Assembly (NCBI RefSeq): GCF_002305855.1
Contig: NZ_CP022163.1
Coordinates: 6,138,292 to 6,202,291 of the forward strand
Length of the DNA: 64,000 nt
Source: Melittangium boletus DSM 14713
Lineage (GTDB): Bacteria > Myxococcota > Myxococcia > Myxococcales > Myxococcaceae
Reading direction: 5' to 3'
The notes under the pieces are model-generated. The model had not been told where the DNA came from and did no database searches. It worked only from the letters and a program-made list of their open reading frames with translations. Of the stretch, positions 55,216 through 63,715 are shown one piece after another. Made by a program: the position numbers and the translations under genes. The number at the start of each line of letters is the position of its first letter. Within the stretch, counting starts at the first letter, position 1.

Positions 55216-56856
55216 ATGCCTTCTCCTTCCTATGTCCATGGCACCGGGACGACTCCCTTGCTCGGGGAGACCATTGGCCAGAACCTGCGCCGCACCGTCG
55301 AGCGGTGGGGCGAGCGCGAGGCCCTCATCGTCCTCTCCCAGGGGTACCGTGCCACGTGGCGTCAGCTCTGGGAGGAGACCTCCCGGGTGGCGCGGGGCCT
55401 GCTCGCCCTCGGCGTGGAGAAGGGCGACCGGGTGGGACTCTGGTCCCCCAACCGTTTCGAGTGGGTGGTCATCCAGTACGCCGTGGCCCGGATTGGCGCC
55501 ATCCTGGTGAACCTCAACCCGGCGTACAAGACGGCGGAGCTGGAGTACGCGCTCAACCAGTCCGGCACCCGAGTGCTGTTGTTGTCGCGTGGCTTCCGCC
55601 AGTCCAACTACCAGGAGATGCTCGCCCAGGTCCGTCCGAACTGCCCGGAGCTGCGTGTCGCGCTGGTGTTGGAGGAGGACTGGGCCTCGCTGTGCGCGGG
55701 AGGGGAGGGCGTGAGCGAGGCCTCGCTCGCCGAGCGCGAGGACTCGCTTCAGTTCGACGACCCCATCAACATCCAATACACGTCGGGCACCACGGGCTTT
55801 CCCAAGGGCGCCACGCTCAGCCACCACAACGTGCTCAACAACGGCTTCTTCGTGGGCGAGGCGTTGCGGCTCGGGCCCGAGGATCGGGTGTGCGTGCCCG
55901 TGCCCTTCTACCATTGCTTCGGCATGGTCATGGGCAACCTGGCCTGTACGTCCCATGGCTCGACGCTGGTGATTCCGGGCGAGGCGTTCGACCCGCTCGC
56001 GGTGATGAAGGCCGTGATGGAGGAGCGCTGCACCGCGCTCTATGGCGTGCCCACCATGTTCATCGCCGAGCTGGATCATCCGCGCCTGGGTGAGTTCGAC
56101 TTCTCCTCGCTGCGCACCGGCATCATGGCCGGCTCTCCGTGCCCCATCGAGGTGATGAAGCAGGTGCAATCCCGCCTCAACATGCGCGAGGTCACCATCT
56201 GCTACGGCATGACGGAGACCTCGCCCGTGTCCACGCAGAGCGCCCTGGATGATCCGCTCGACAAGCGCGTCACCACCGTGGGCCGGGTGCACCCCCACGT
56301 GGAGGTGAAGATCATCGACCCGGCGAGCGGCGCGGTGGTGCCTCGGGGCACGCCCGGGGAGCTGTGCACGCGCGGCTACAGCGTGATGCTCGGCTACTGG
56401 AACAACCCCGAGGCCACCCGTCAGGCGCTCGACGCGGCCGGATGGATGCACACGGGGGACCTGGCCACCCTGGACGAGGACGGCTACGTGAAGATCGTCG
56501 GCCGCATCAAGGACATGATCATCCGCGGGGGTGAGAACATCTACCCGCGCGAGATCGAGGAGTTCCTCCACACCCACCCGGCCATCAGCGAGGCCCAGGT
56601 CATCGGCGTGCCCAGCGTGAAGTACGGCGAGGAGGTGATGGCCTGGGTGAAGCTCAAGCCCGGCGCCACCGCGGCCCCCGAGGACCTCACCCGCTTCTGC
56701 ACGGGCCGCATCTCCACCTTCAAGATTCCCCGGTATTGGAAGCTGGTGGAGGAGTTCCCCATGACCGTCACCGGAAAAATCCAGAAATTCCGGATGCGGG
56801 AGAGCGCGGTGGCGGAATTGGGGCTGGAGAGTGCCGCCGATGTCCGCACGGCGTGA
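55216..56856 (+). CDS. Acyl-CoA synthetase (AMP-binding, ACSF2-like)
   Basis: A 546-residue ANL-family enzyme. Motif YTSGTTGFPKG (AMP binding), YGMTETSP, and the hinge/late motif YVKIVGRIKDMIIRGGENIYPREIEE are present, along with the catalytic Lys in MTVTGKIQKF. It activates fatty acids to acyl-CoA via acyl-AMP. ATG 55216 begins the homology. It follows the AAA/R3H gene on the same strand. Confidence 0.94.
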   Translation: MPSPSYVHGTGTTPLLGETIGQNLRRTVERWGEREALIVLSQGYRATWRQLWEETSRVARGLLALGVEKGDRVGLWSPNRFEWVVIQYAVARIGAILVNLNPAYKTAELEYALNQSGTRVLLLSRGFRQSNYQEMLAQVRPNCPELRVALVLEEDWASLCAGGEGVSEASLAEREDSLQFDDPINIQYTSGTTGFPKGATLSHHNVLNNGFFVGEALRLGPEDRVCVPVPFYHCFGMVMGNLACTSHGSTLVIPGEAFDPLAVMKAVMEERCTALYGVPTMFIAELDHPRLGEFDFSSLRTGIMAGSPCPIEVMKQVQSRLNMREVTICYGMTETSPVSTQSALDDPLDKRVTTVGRVHPHVEVKIIDPASGAVVPRGTPGELCTRGYSVMLGYWNNPEATRQALDAAGWMHTGDLATLDEDGYVKIVGRIKDMIIRGGENIYPREIEEFLHTHPAISEAQVIGVPSVKYGEEVMAWVKLKPGATAAPEDLTRFCTGRISTFKIPRYWKLVEEFPMTVTGKIQKFRMRESAVAELGLESAADVRTA

Positions 56857-56928
56857 CGGATCCCGGGCGATTTGCGCTCTAATGGGCGCCGTCCGCCCCG
56901 TCGCCGCCCGTGCCCAGGAGCCGCACCC

Positions 56929-57531
56929 GTGCACTCTTCCCCCGACACCGCCGCTTCCGCTCCCGGACTGGAGCAACTGCTGGCACTGGCCAATCCCACG
57001 GACACCTGTCGTGGCTTGTTCTTCAACGGCGTGCTGGAGGCCGCCCGGGTGTTGGGGGGCGAGGAGCTCCGGGCGATGTGCTTTCGCGCCGTGGGCGAGC
57101 GCAAGTTCGTGGACTTCTTCAGCTATCCGGTGACGGACTTCCTCCGGGCCGTCTTCCTGGCGTCGGAGACGCTGGGGCCGACGATGGGGGGAGTGGATTC
57201 CGTCATGCGTCTGCTCGGGCGCCGGGGCACGGGAGACTTCCTGTGCTCCACGGTGGGCAAGACGATGCTCGCGCTCGCGGGGACGGATCCCTACCGGCTG
57301 CTCTCCACGGTGCCGAGTGGCTGCCGGGCCTCGCTGAGCTACGGAGAGCGCTCCGTGGAGCGGTTGGGCGAGCGGCACGCGCGAATGATGGCGCGCCGGG
57401 ACTTCCTGCCCCTGCCCTACAACGAGGGATTGCTCACCGCCGCGCTGGAGCAATCCTCGGCCCAGGGGATCCGCGTCCAGGGGCACCGGCGGGCCCTGCT
57501 CGACGTCGACTACGAGGTGAGCTGGTCGTGA
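56929..57531 (+). CDS. TIGR02265-family protein (myxobacterial)
   Basis: A 200-residue protein of the DUF2378/TIGR02265 type found mainly in myxobacteria, with conserved FFNGVLEAAR and CRASLSYGER phrases and an R-rich middle. Start GTG 56929 has AGGAG eight bases upstream, which decides it over the longer frame from 56872. No function is established; copies often occur in many per genome. Confidence 0.75.
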   Translation: MHSSPDTAASAPGLEQLLALANPTDTCRGLFFNGVLEAARVLGGEELRAMCFRAVGERKFVDFFSYPVTDFLRAVFLASETLGPTMGGVDSVMRLLGRRGTGDFLCSTVGKTMLALAGTDPYRLLSTVPSGCRASLSYGERSVERLGERHARMMARRDFLPLPYNEGLLTAALEQSSAQGIRVQGHRRALLDVDYEVSWS

Positions 57532-57624
57532 GGAGCGGGAACATCCGCCACGCCGCGACATAATCCGTCTGGTGAGCCCGTTGTGGGGGGTGGTACTCCA
57601 TGTGGACGGAGAGGTGAGGTCGTG

Positions 57625-58884
57625 ATGGGAGTGAAGTTGTTGCTGGCGGGCTGGTACGGACACGACGATGTCTCCGGACCCGAGGCCCCCCGGCCCTGGT
57701 TGCGGCGCGTGGAAGGCTGGTTGCGCGAGACGGCGGACGCCTTCCTGGAGGGCAGCCGGGTCATCGAGAGCTCGCAAGGCCCCATCCTCCTGGTTCGCCT
57801 GCATCCGGCCGCGGATGACGTGGCCATCGTGGCGGCGGGGCAGGGCCGGGTGGTGGTCTCGGCCAACACCTCCATGGTGGGCCCCGGCTATCACCGCTTC
57901 CTGTGTGACGTGCTGCACGACCTGGGTGAGGCGCTCGAGGTGGACTGGGCGGAGCCCGGGCTCACCACCGAGGGCGTGGGAGACCCCACGGGCTACTTCC
58001 ACACCGGGGACGCGAGCGGCATCGCACCGCGCATGCTCGCCTGGTTGGGGGAGATGGCCGGGCGCGTCCTGGACTTCCGCCATCAGGGGCATTCAGGGGC
58101 CACGTTGTCGCTGCGCGCCGGGCGCGGCTTCGAATACCCCGGTGCCGTGCTCACGCCGATGGGCCCTCGTGACGAGGCGTGGCTGCGCGCCGTGAGGGAG
58201 GACCCCCGGATCGGGCAGGACATCTTCCCCTGGTGGGAGCCGGGCCTGGGGGCCACGGTGAAGCTGGGCTGGGCGCTCAGCCGCATCTGGACGGAGATGG
58301 TGTGGCGGCCTCCCCTGCTCGAGGAGGAGCGTCACCTGTTCCGCGAGGTGGCGCGGCTGTTGGAGCAAGCCTGGCGGGAGGATCCGTCGCTCGCCTATCC
58401 CTGGCGCGAGTGGCAGCAGGTCCTGGGCTATCTGGGCGTGGGCGGGACGTTGGCCGAGGAGGTCTCCCGGCGCGCGGCCGCGGCCCCCGTGGGTCCGCTC
58501 AGCGGCTACCGGCGTGGGGTGGTGCAGGTGACGCTGCCCGAGGGGTGGGAGATCCGCATTCCCGGCTCGTTGGCCGAGCAGCGGCTGGCGGATGGCAGTT
58601 GGGTGGCGAGGGATCACCGCCGCAGCGTGCGCTTCCTGCCGTTGAGGGACGTGGAGGGCATTGCTCCGGGGCCCGAGAAGGACATGCCCTACGAATTCCA
58701 GCACCGGGGCGAGCGGGTGCACGGACGCGCCACGTTGCAGGGGGCGGAGGGGGAGTACCGGCTCACGGCGCTGTGCGAGTCCGGGGAGCACCGGGCCCTG
58801 TGTGTTGTCAGCTTCGACGACCCCGACGAGCAGGACTGGGCGCTGGGCACGTGGCGCTCGTTGGACCACGCCGTCGCGGCCTGA
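57625..58884 (+). CDS. Hypothetical protein, no recognised domain
   Basis: A 419-residue soluble protein (MGVKLLLAGWYGHDD...) without signal or membrane helix. Tryptophan, glycine and proline are plentiful, and the phrases RTLEEERHLFREVARLLEQAW-like helix and WEIRIPGSLAEQRLADGSWVA strand suggest two domains. I do not recognise it. ATG 57625 has GAGAGGTGAGGT ahead. It follows the TIGR02265 gene by 93 bases on the same strand, which may be chance. Confidence 0.6.
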   Translation: MGVKLLLAGWYGHDDVSGPEAPRPWLRRVEGWLRETADAFLEGSRVIESSQGPILLVRLHPAADDVAIVAAGQGRVVVSANTSMVGPGYHRFLCDVLHDLGEALEVDWAEPGLTTEGVGDPTGYFHTGDASGIAPRMLAWLGEMAGRVLDFRHQGHSGATLSLRAGRGFEYPGAVLTPMGPRDEAWLRAVREDPRIGQDIFPWWEPGLGATVKLGWALSRIWTEMVWRPPLLEEERHLFREVARLLEQAWREDPSLAYPWREWQQVLGYLGVGGTLAEEVSRRAAAAPVGPLSGYRRGVVQVTLPEGWEIRIPGSLAEQRLADGSWVARDHRRSVRFLPLRDVEGIAPGPEKDMPYEFQHRGERVHGRATLQGAEGEYRLTALCESGEHRALCVVSFDDPDEQDWALGTWRSLDHAVAA

Positions 58885-59004
58885 GTTCCATCGGGGAGTG
58901 TCGCCGCGGCTCACTCGCCAGTGGCTTGACGTGGCTTTTTGCCCTCCTCTGTAATCAGGGAGAGGGCCTTCCCACTTGAGCGGTTCGCCCGAAGGGATGC
59001 GGCA

Positions 59005-59328
59005 ATGTCTTCTTCCCATTCTAGCGATTCGCGCGCCATGGGAGCGCGGCAGTCCTCTCTCGCCGGGGCCCTGGCGCTGGTTGTGTGGATGCTGATGACG
59101 GCGTGCACCACGAGTGCCCGCGTGGGCGCGGCATACCTCCACCATCCGCCTCCGCTCCAGGCCTCCTCGGAAGCGCTGGAGTCGGAAGTTGACGATGGAG
59201 ACACGGGTGATGACGATGTCGTCTTCACGAATCTGCCGAAGGACTTCGCTCCAGTGCGGGTCGGTGACTCTGAACTGATGGCGGCCCTGACGTCTTTTTG
59301 GCTCAACGTGCCGCTGCGGGTTTCGTAA
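59005..59328 (+). pseudogene. SitA-like lipoprotein toxin, 5' fragment (cut by IS66 element)
   Basis: Codes for the lipoprotein signal (VVWMLMTAC) and the start of the conserved SitA-type N-terminal module (VRVGDSELMAALTSFWLNVPLRVS), then stops two codons into an insertion element. In Myxococcus SitA proteins are lipid-anchored toxins moved between cells by TraA/TraB outer membrane exchange. The remainder continues at 60912 after the element; 59317-59324 (CGGGTTTC) is the left copy of the target duplication. Confidence 0.8.
59317..59324. repeat. Target site duplication, left copy (IS66-family element)
   Basis: CGGGTTTC, identical to 60904-60911. Eight bases is the normal IS66-family duplication size. 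Confidence 0.93.
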
Positions 59329-60903
59329 CCGTTCACCAGCTCAGGCGGTGAGCGCGAGCTGAGGTTCGGGCGCGGAGGGGAGGAGCGAAGGCCCGCGCAG
59401 GCCGCGGCGGTGCGCGGCGAGGGTCTCGGTCAGGAAGGCGAGCACGTCACGGCCTTGCAGCTTGAGGGTGGTGGTGGAGGTGAAGATGCGCTCCACGAAG
59501 CGGCTGCCCTCCTCACTCTGCGTGCCGAAGGACGTCTTCCTGTACATGACGGCGTGCCGGATGCAGCGCTCGCCGAAATTGTTGGTGGGCTCGAGGCCCG
59601 GCACATCGACAAACGTCCAGAGGCACTTCTCCCACTGGAGGATTTCCCGGGCCATGCCGGCCGTCTTCTTCTCTGCCCGCAGAGCCGCCGCGCGCAGCAG
59701 TTGGCCGACTCTGCGTTCCACGCCGCGCATGCGCTCTTCGAAACGCTCGCGTGACAGGGTGCCGTCACGCACGCGGTGGTACCACTTGAAGAAGCGGTTG
59801 CGCTCGCGCATGAGCTCTCTGCCTATCCGCCCACCCCGGCCGCCCCTGTCGATGAAACCCTGGAAGTCGCGTGTGAGGTGTGCCCAGCACAGCTGCCGCA
59901 GCCCTGCATCCACCCACGCGTAGGCGCTCCACCTGTCGGTGGTGAGGAAGCCCGCGAAGTCCGCGCCGAGCAACTGGCGGGCGACCTTGCCGCCGCGGCT
60001 TCTGGCGATGTGGAACACCACTACCAGCGCAGTGGCCACCACCCACAGCCAGGCGCGGCCGGCCCGGCCGCCCTCTCGTCCCTGTGCAAACCCCGTCTCG
60101 TCGGCGTTGACCGCCTCCGAGGTCTGCACGTAGGCGAGGGCTTCGGCCGTCGGTGGCGCGAGTGCCTCCGACATCTCGCCCTCCAGGTTGCTGACGCTGC
60201 CCACCGACAACTCGACGCCCAACATGTCTGACAAAGCGTCCTTCACCAGTCGCTTGGACAAGCGGTACTTGCCCACCAGCAACGAGGCGAGCGCTGTGAG
60301 CCGGTCACCAAAGACGCTGCGCGCGTGCACGGGCACTTCCCCGCGCGTCACCACCCCACAACCAGGGCATTGCAGTGCATGGCAGCGGTACTCAGTGACA
60401 ATGGCCGACAGGGGCGGCACTTCCACCACCTGGTGACGCCGGGGCGCGGTGTCTTGCCCATTCAGCCGCCGCTTGCAACCCCGGCACTCCCTGGGCACCA
60501 ACTCCACGACGTGCTGCACGTCCTCGGGCGGCAGCAGCGCGCGCTCATGCTTCTTGTGCCCAGGCTGGCCTCCGGGACGGCGGCCCGTGGGCCTCTTGCC
60601 CTGGCGCGGAGTGCCGGGGGTATCCGAGGAGGGCGGCTTGGAGGAGTTGCTCGAGTTGAGCCCCATCCGTTCCTTGAGCCATCGATTCTCCTCGCGCAGC
60701 CTTTCATTCTCCTCCTCCAATTGCGCGATACGCTCCAGCGCTGCCTCCAGCCGTTTCTCCAGCTGCGCTATCCGTGCGTCTCGGGCATCCACCTCCACCA
60801 TGCCCTGGCTACACCACGCCAGACGTCCTCTTGTCCAGTACCACTTTTCCGGTCACGTCTAGCCCGGCTCCTCTTCAACCAAGCCAATGCAGTGAACGGT
60901 TAC
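59325..60903. mobile_element. IS66-family insertion sequence, single-gene type
   Basis: The element is 1,579 bp with inverted ends GTAACCGTTCAC (59325-59336) and GTGAACGGTTAC (60892-60903), and an exact 8-bp target duplication. It carries only the large transposase; the small tnpA/tnpB partner frames of classical IS66 are absent, as in the ISBst12 group. It sits inside a sitA-like gene. The intact ends, duplication and full-length transposase gene suggest a recent insertion. Confidence 0.93.
59341..60801 (-). CDS. IS66-family transposase (TnpC-type)
   Basis: A 486-residue protein. The N-terminal 45 residues form a coiled coil of leucine/glutamate heptads. A zinc-finger segment follows (ECRGCKRR and LQCPGCG), then the DDE core: catalytic Asp in VNADETGF, a second in LTTDRWSAYAW and the Glu in NNFGERCIRHAVMYRKTSFG. 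It reads leftward with respect to the host gene. Full length for the family and apparently functional. Confidence 0.93.
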   Translation of the reverse strand: MVEVDARDARIAQLEKRLEAALERIAQLEEENERLREENRWLKERMGLNSSNSSKPPSSDTPGTPRQGKRPTGRRPGGQPGHKKHERALLPPEDVQHVVELVPRECRGCKRRLNGQDTAPRRHQVVEVPPLSAIVTEYRCHALQCPGCGVVTRGEVPVHARSVFGDRLTALASLLVGKYRLSKRLVKDALSDMLGVELSVGSVSNLEGEMSEALAPPTAEALAYVQTSEAVNADETGFAQGREGGRAGRAWLWVVATALVVVFHIARSRGGKVARQLLGADFAGFLTTDRWSAYAWVDAGLRQLCWAHLTRDFQGFIDRGGRGGRIGRELMRERNRFFKWYHRVRDGTLSRERFEERMRGVERRVGQLLRAAALRAEKKTAGMAREILQWEKCLWTFVDVPGLEPTNNFGERCIRHAVMYRKTSFGTQSEEGSRFVERIFTSTTTLKLQGRDVLAFLTETLAAHRRGLRGPSLLPSAPEPQLALTA

Positions 60904-60911
60904 CGGGTTTC
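60904..60911. repeat. Target site duplication, right copy (IS66-family element)
   Basis: CGGGTTTC, identical to 59317-59324. Coding of the host gene resumes at 60912. Confidence 0.93.
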
Positions 60912-61773
60912 TACCTCCCGTTCCCTTCTGTATGTCGGCCGGAGTCTGGCGCTGGCATCCGCGCCTTTGAGTGATGAAGCGTGGCGGTCAGAACTGTCAC
61001 GCTCCTATGGGCGGTTTTGCGAGCGGCGCGGCACTCCGGGTGATTGTCTGACTCTGTTTGACGACGGACCCCTCCTGCAAGCCAATGATAGGCGGAGCAT
61101 TGCTCTTGCCCTGGCAGTGCGGCCCGCTCTGGATGGTATGGACGCGGAAGTGAAGGCCATGCTCAACCCCACGCGGGTTCTGGCGACCCTCAGTTTCACC
61201 GTGACGGCCTACATGGCGCTCTTGCTTGCACCCGAACCGTTGACGAAGGGCGCGGCTCTTGTGTTTTCCGTGCTCATGTGGGGCTATCTCGGATGGGAGT
61301 TTTTTGACCTGCTGCGGGCATATGCGCACCTTTACGAAGATGCTCCGAAAGCCTCGACCTTCGCGGAACTGCGGGCGGTGGGTGAGCGGTTCGGGAGCGT
61401 CATCGGCCCCAACAGCGTGAGAATTCTCGTCATCGTGGCGACGGCGGCGATAGGCGAAACAGCCGCGCTCGCATCGAAAGGGCCGAAACTGCCAGGCTTC
61501 GGACAAGCCGCGCGCACGGTGGAGGCAAACACCGGGCTTCGCCTGATGGATGCGGCAACCCATGCCGAGAGAGTCGTTGTCTCCGTGAACGAGGGCACGA
61601 TTCGCCTTGTTCTGCCAGCCAATGCCATCTCCATGACCGCGCGGAGTGGTGGCGATGGACGCTCTTCGTTCGGGAATGCCGAAGCTCCGAACGGTGGCGG
61701 GCCTCTCCCCTTGCGATATCGGGCCTTCAAGTCGTTTAGGGCCTTCAAGCGCACCCCTTTCAAGGTCGAATAG
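60912..61773 (+). pseudogene. SitA-like lipoprotein toxin, middle fragment between two insertion sequences
   Basis: Frame-continuous with the 5' fragment once the IS66 element is removed. It encodes the rest of the SitA-type delivery module: the EAWRSELSRSYGRFC and CLTLFDDGPLLQANDRRSIALAL segments, two hydrophobic stretches (VLATLSFTVTAYMALLLA and ALVFSVLMWGYLGWEFFDLL) and a helix TFAELRAVGERFGSVIGPN. After LPANAISMTAR comes a Gly/Ser linker and RAFKSFRAFKR. From 61752 the frame runs into the second element and stops at 61773. Confidence 0.8.
61740..61751. repeat. Target site duplication, left copy (IS4-family element)
   Basis: GGCCTTCAAGCG, identical to 63424-63435. A 12-bp duplication fits IS4-family elements. 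Confidence 0.75.
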
Positions 61774-63423
61774 TGGCTCGCCACCTTTATGGTTTAGACA
61801 GGGCGGATGAGGGCGCATCAGTGAAGCTGGGCAGACCATCAGACATAGCCATGCCATGAAGCGCCCGGCGCTGCGGTGCTACTGGTCTCTTGCCTGCCTT
61901 GGTTGGCCTCCGTCTGCTGTTCAGGAGATTTTCTCGCCCTTGAGCACACGTGCTGTTGCCACATGCTTGCGCGCCACCTCTCCCGGTACATAGCCTTTCT
62001 TCACCTTCTTCTTGGCGGCGCGGGGATGTTTGCGCAATGTGGAAGGCTTCACCTTCTTCGCTAGCTCCAGCAGGAGCTCACTCAACTGCTCCGCGCTCCG
62101 TACTTCCTGTCCGCTCCAGTCCTCCGGCTCCACCACCATCATCATTCCTCCGTAAGCGAACTTCACTTCGGCGGCAATGTAAAAGGTGGACACCTGCATA
62201 TTGGCAGCCTCCAGGTCATGGCTGGCTTCCACCGCGGTTTTCACCACCGACAACACATTGTAGGCCAGTACCGCCACCCCAAAGGCCAGCAGCGCCGCTC
62301 GTGGTCTCCCCAAACTCCGCACCTCGCTCTCGAGCACGGCCTCCAACTCTCCAAACATCCCTTCAATCGTCCAGCGCTTCCTGTACAGCTGCGCTACCTC
62401 CACGGCGCTCAGTTTCTCCTCGGGCACGTTCGTGAGCAGCCGAATGGCTGTTTCCCCGTCTTCTGTTGGCTCCTCCAACTCCACTTCAATCCGTCTCAAC
62501 TCCAACGGCTCTTCCCCCTCCACTCGCACTGCCTGCTCGTACACACGTCCCGTTGGCCCTCGGCCTACTTCCCTCCGCTCCCCCAGCGCAGTCGGATTGG
62601 GCGACACGCCGTGCTCTCGAATGATGAAGGCCGCTCTCTTTTCATGCACCGCGCGCAGAATCCGGCTCGTGGAGAAGTTCCTGTCCGCCAGCCACAATTC
62701 TCCCTCCCGCACTCGCTCCAACACCGGCCCCATCAACGCCCGCTCTTGTGCATGCGCGTCTTCAGCCGGCAGCACATCCACCACCAGGCTCAACTCCGGC
62801 GCATACACCACCAACGACTGTCCGGGCAGCGCAGCTCCTCGGAATTCTCTCAACGGTTTGAGCCGCTTCTCACTGGCGGGGAGGTGATTGCCATCCAAGA
62901 CTCGCACCTGGTAACCCGCCGCCCACGGCCCCTGCTTCTTCATGGGCCGCACCACGGGCAACAACCTCTCCGCGCTCCCTTGCACCAGGGCTCGCACCAC
63001 CTGGGGCTCGGTGTGATTGACTTTGTCGTAGAGCGCCGCCAGCGAGACGGTCAAGTCCGGGTCGGACTGCGCCGCGGCGTGCAGCGACGGTCGCAGTCCC
63101 AGCGCCACCACTCCCATCAAATCCACTACCGAGGAGAAGAGCAACTCGCGCGTGTACTGCTGCTCTCGGTTCGCTTCGAATACCTCATCAATCCATTGCG
63201 AACTCAGGGCATGCTCAAGCGTGCGGCGCACCATCACCGTGACGGGACTGCGCTGCGTGAAACGCTCCATGATTGCCTTCAAGGCCACGTTTGTTCCTCC
63301 GCGATGGGGCGCGAGGAATTTGCCTCGACCGTCCGGCTCCCCGGACCCACTTCCGCCCAGGTGGGCTTTCACCCTCCCACCTGACCGCTAGGGTAGCACC
63401 CTCCACATGACCTTGAAAGTGGT
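61752..63423. mobile_element. IS4-family insertion sequence
   Basis: The element is 1,672 bp. Ends contain the inverted repeat ACC(C/A)CTTTCAAGGTC (left, from 61753; right, the complement of 63409-63423), matching at 14 of 15 bases. It has a 12-bp direct repeat outside. It carries one transposase gene, and lies in the toxin gene just before the nuclease domain. Exact outer base is uncertain by one base at the left end. Confidence 0.78.
61921..63288 (-). CDS. IS4-family transposase
   Basis: A 455-residue DDE transposase. The conserved Y-x2-R-x3-E-type signature of IS4 is visible in YRKRWTIEGMFGELEA; earlier acidic residues occur in VRVLDGNHLP and LWLADRNF. The GTG start at 63288 has GGAGG ahead; ATG 63270 or an upstream ATG at 63372 are alternatives. 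It reads leftward relative to the host toxin gene and appears full length. Confidence 0.88.
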   Translation of the reverse strand: MALKAIMERFTQRSPVTVMVRRTLEHALSSQWIDEVFEANREQQYTRELLFSSVVDLMGVVALGLRPSLHAAAQSDPDLTVSLAALYDKVNHTEPQVVRALVQGSAERLLPVVRPMKKQGPWAAGYQVRVLDGNHLPASEKRLKPLREFRGAALPGQSLVVYAPELSLVVDVLPAEDAHAQERALMGPVLERVREGELWLADRNFSTSRILRAVHEKRAAFIIREHGVSPNPTALGERREVGRGPTGRVYEQAVRVEGEEPLELRRIEVELEEPTEDGETAIRLLTNVPEEKLSAVEVAQLYRKRWTIEGMFGELEAVLESEVRSLGRPRAALLAFGVAVLAYNVLSVVKTAVEASHDLEAANMQVSTFYIAAEVKFAYGGMMMVVEPEDWSGQEVRSAEQLSELLLELAKKVKPSTLRKHPRAAKKKVKKGYVPGEVARKHVATARVLKGEKIS

Positions 63424-63715
63424 GGCCTTCAAGCGTTACATGGGAAAAGCGGGGGCGGGAAAGGAGTGGCACCACGTTGTCGAGAAGCGGAATGCGAAGC
63501 GCTTTGGCGCCGAGGCCATTCATAATACAGAGAATATTATTGAGTTGGAGAAGTCATTGCACGATAGGGTGAGTGCGTTCTATTCGTCGATCCAGAAGGA
63601 GCTCACTGGTTCGGAGTTGACTGTCAGGATGTGTCTTGAGTCGCGGTCGTATGAAGCCCAGCGTCAATTCGGCCTGCAGGTGATTGAAAATATCAGGAGA
63701 GGTGTTTGGAGGTGA
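63407..63715 (+). pseudogene. SitA-like toxin, C-terminal nuclease fragment
   Basis: The last 280 bases of the host gene (from 63436; the frame opens earlier inside the IS end at ATG 63407). It encodes a WHH/HNH-type nuclease-like domain: KEWHHVVEKRNAKRFG, AIHNTENIIELEKSLHDRVS and a helical tail. Such C-terminal domains act as the poison of polymorphic toxins by cutting nucleic acid (family knowledge; not shown for this one). Precise excision of the IS4-family element joins it in frame to RAFKR of the middle fragment. It ends in a TGA overlapping the next start. Confidence 0.75.
63424..63435. repeat. Target site duplication, right copy (IS4-family element)
   Basis: GGCCTTCAAGCG, identical to 61740-61751; host coding continues at 63436. 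Confidence 0.75.
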
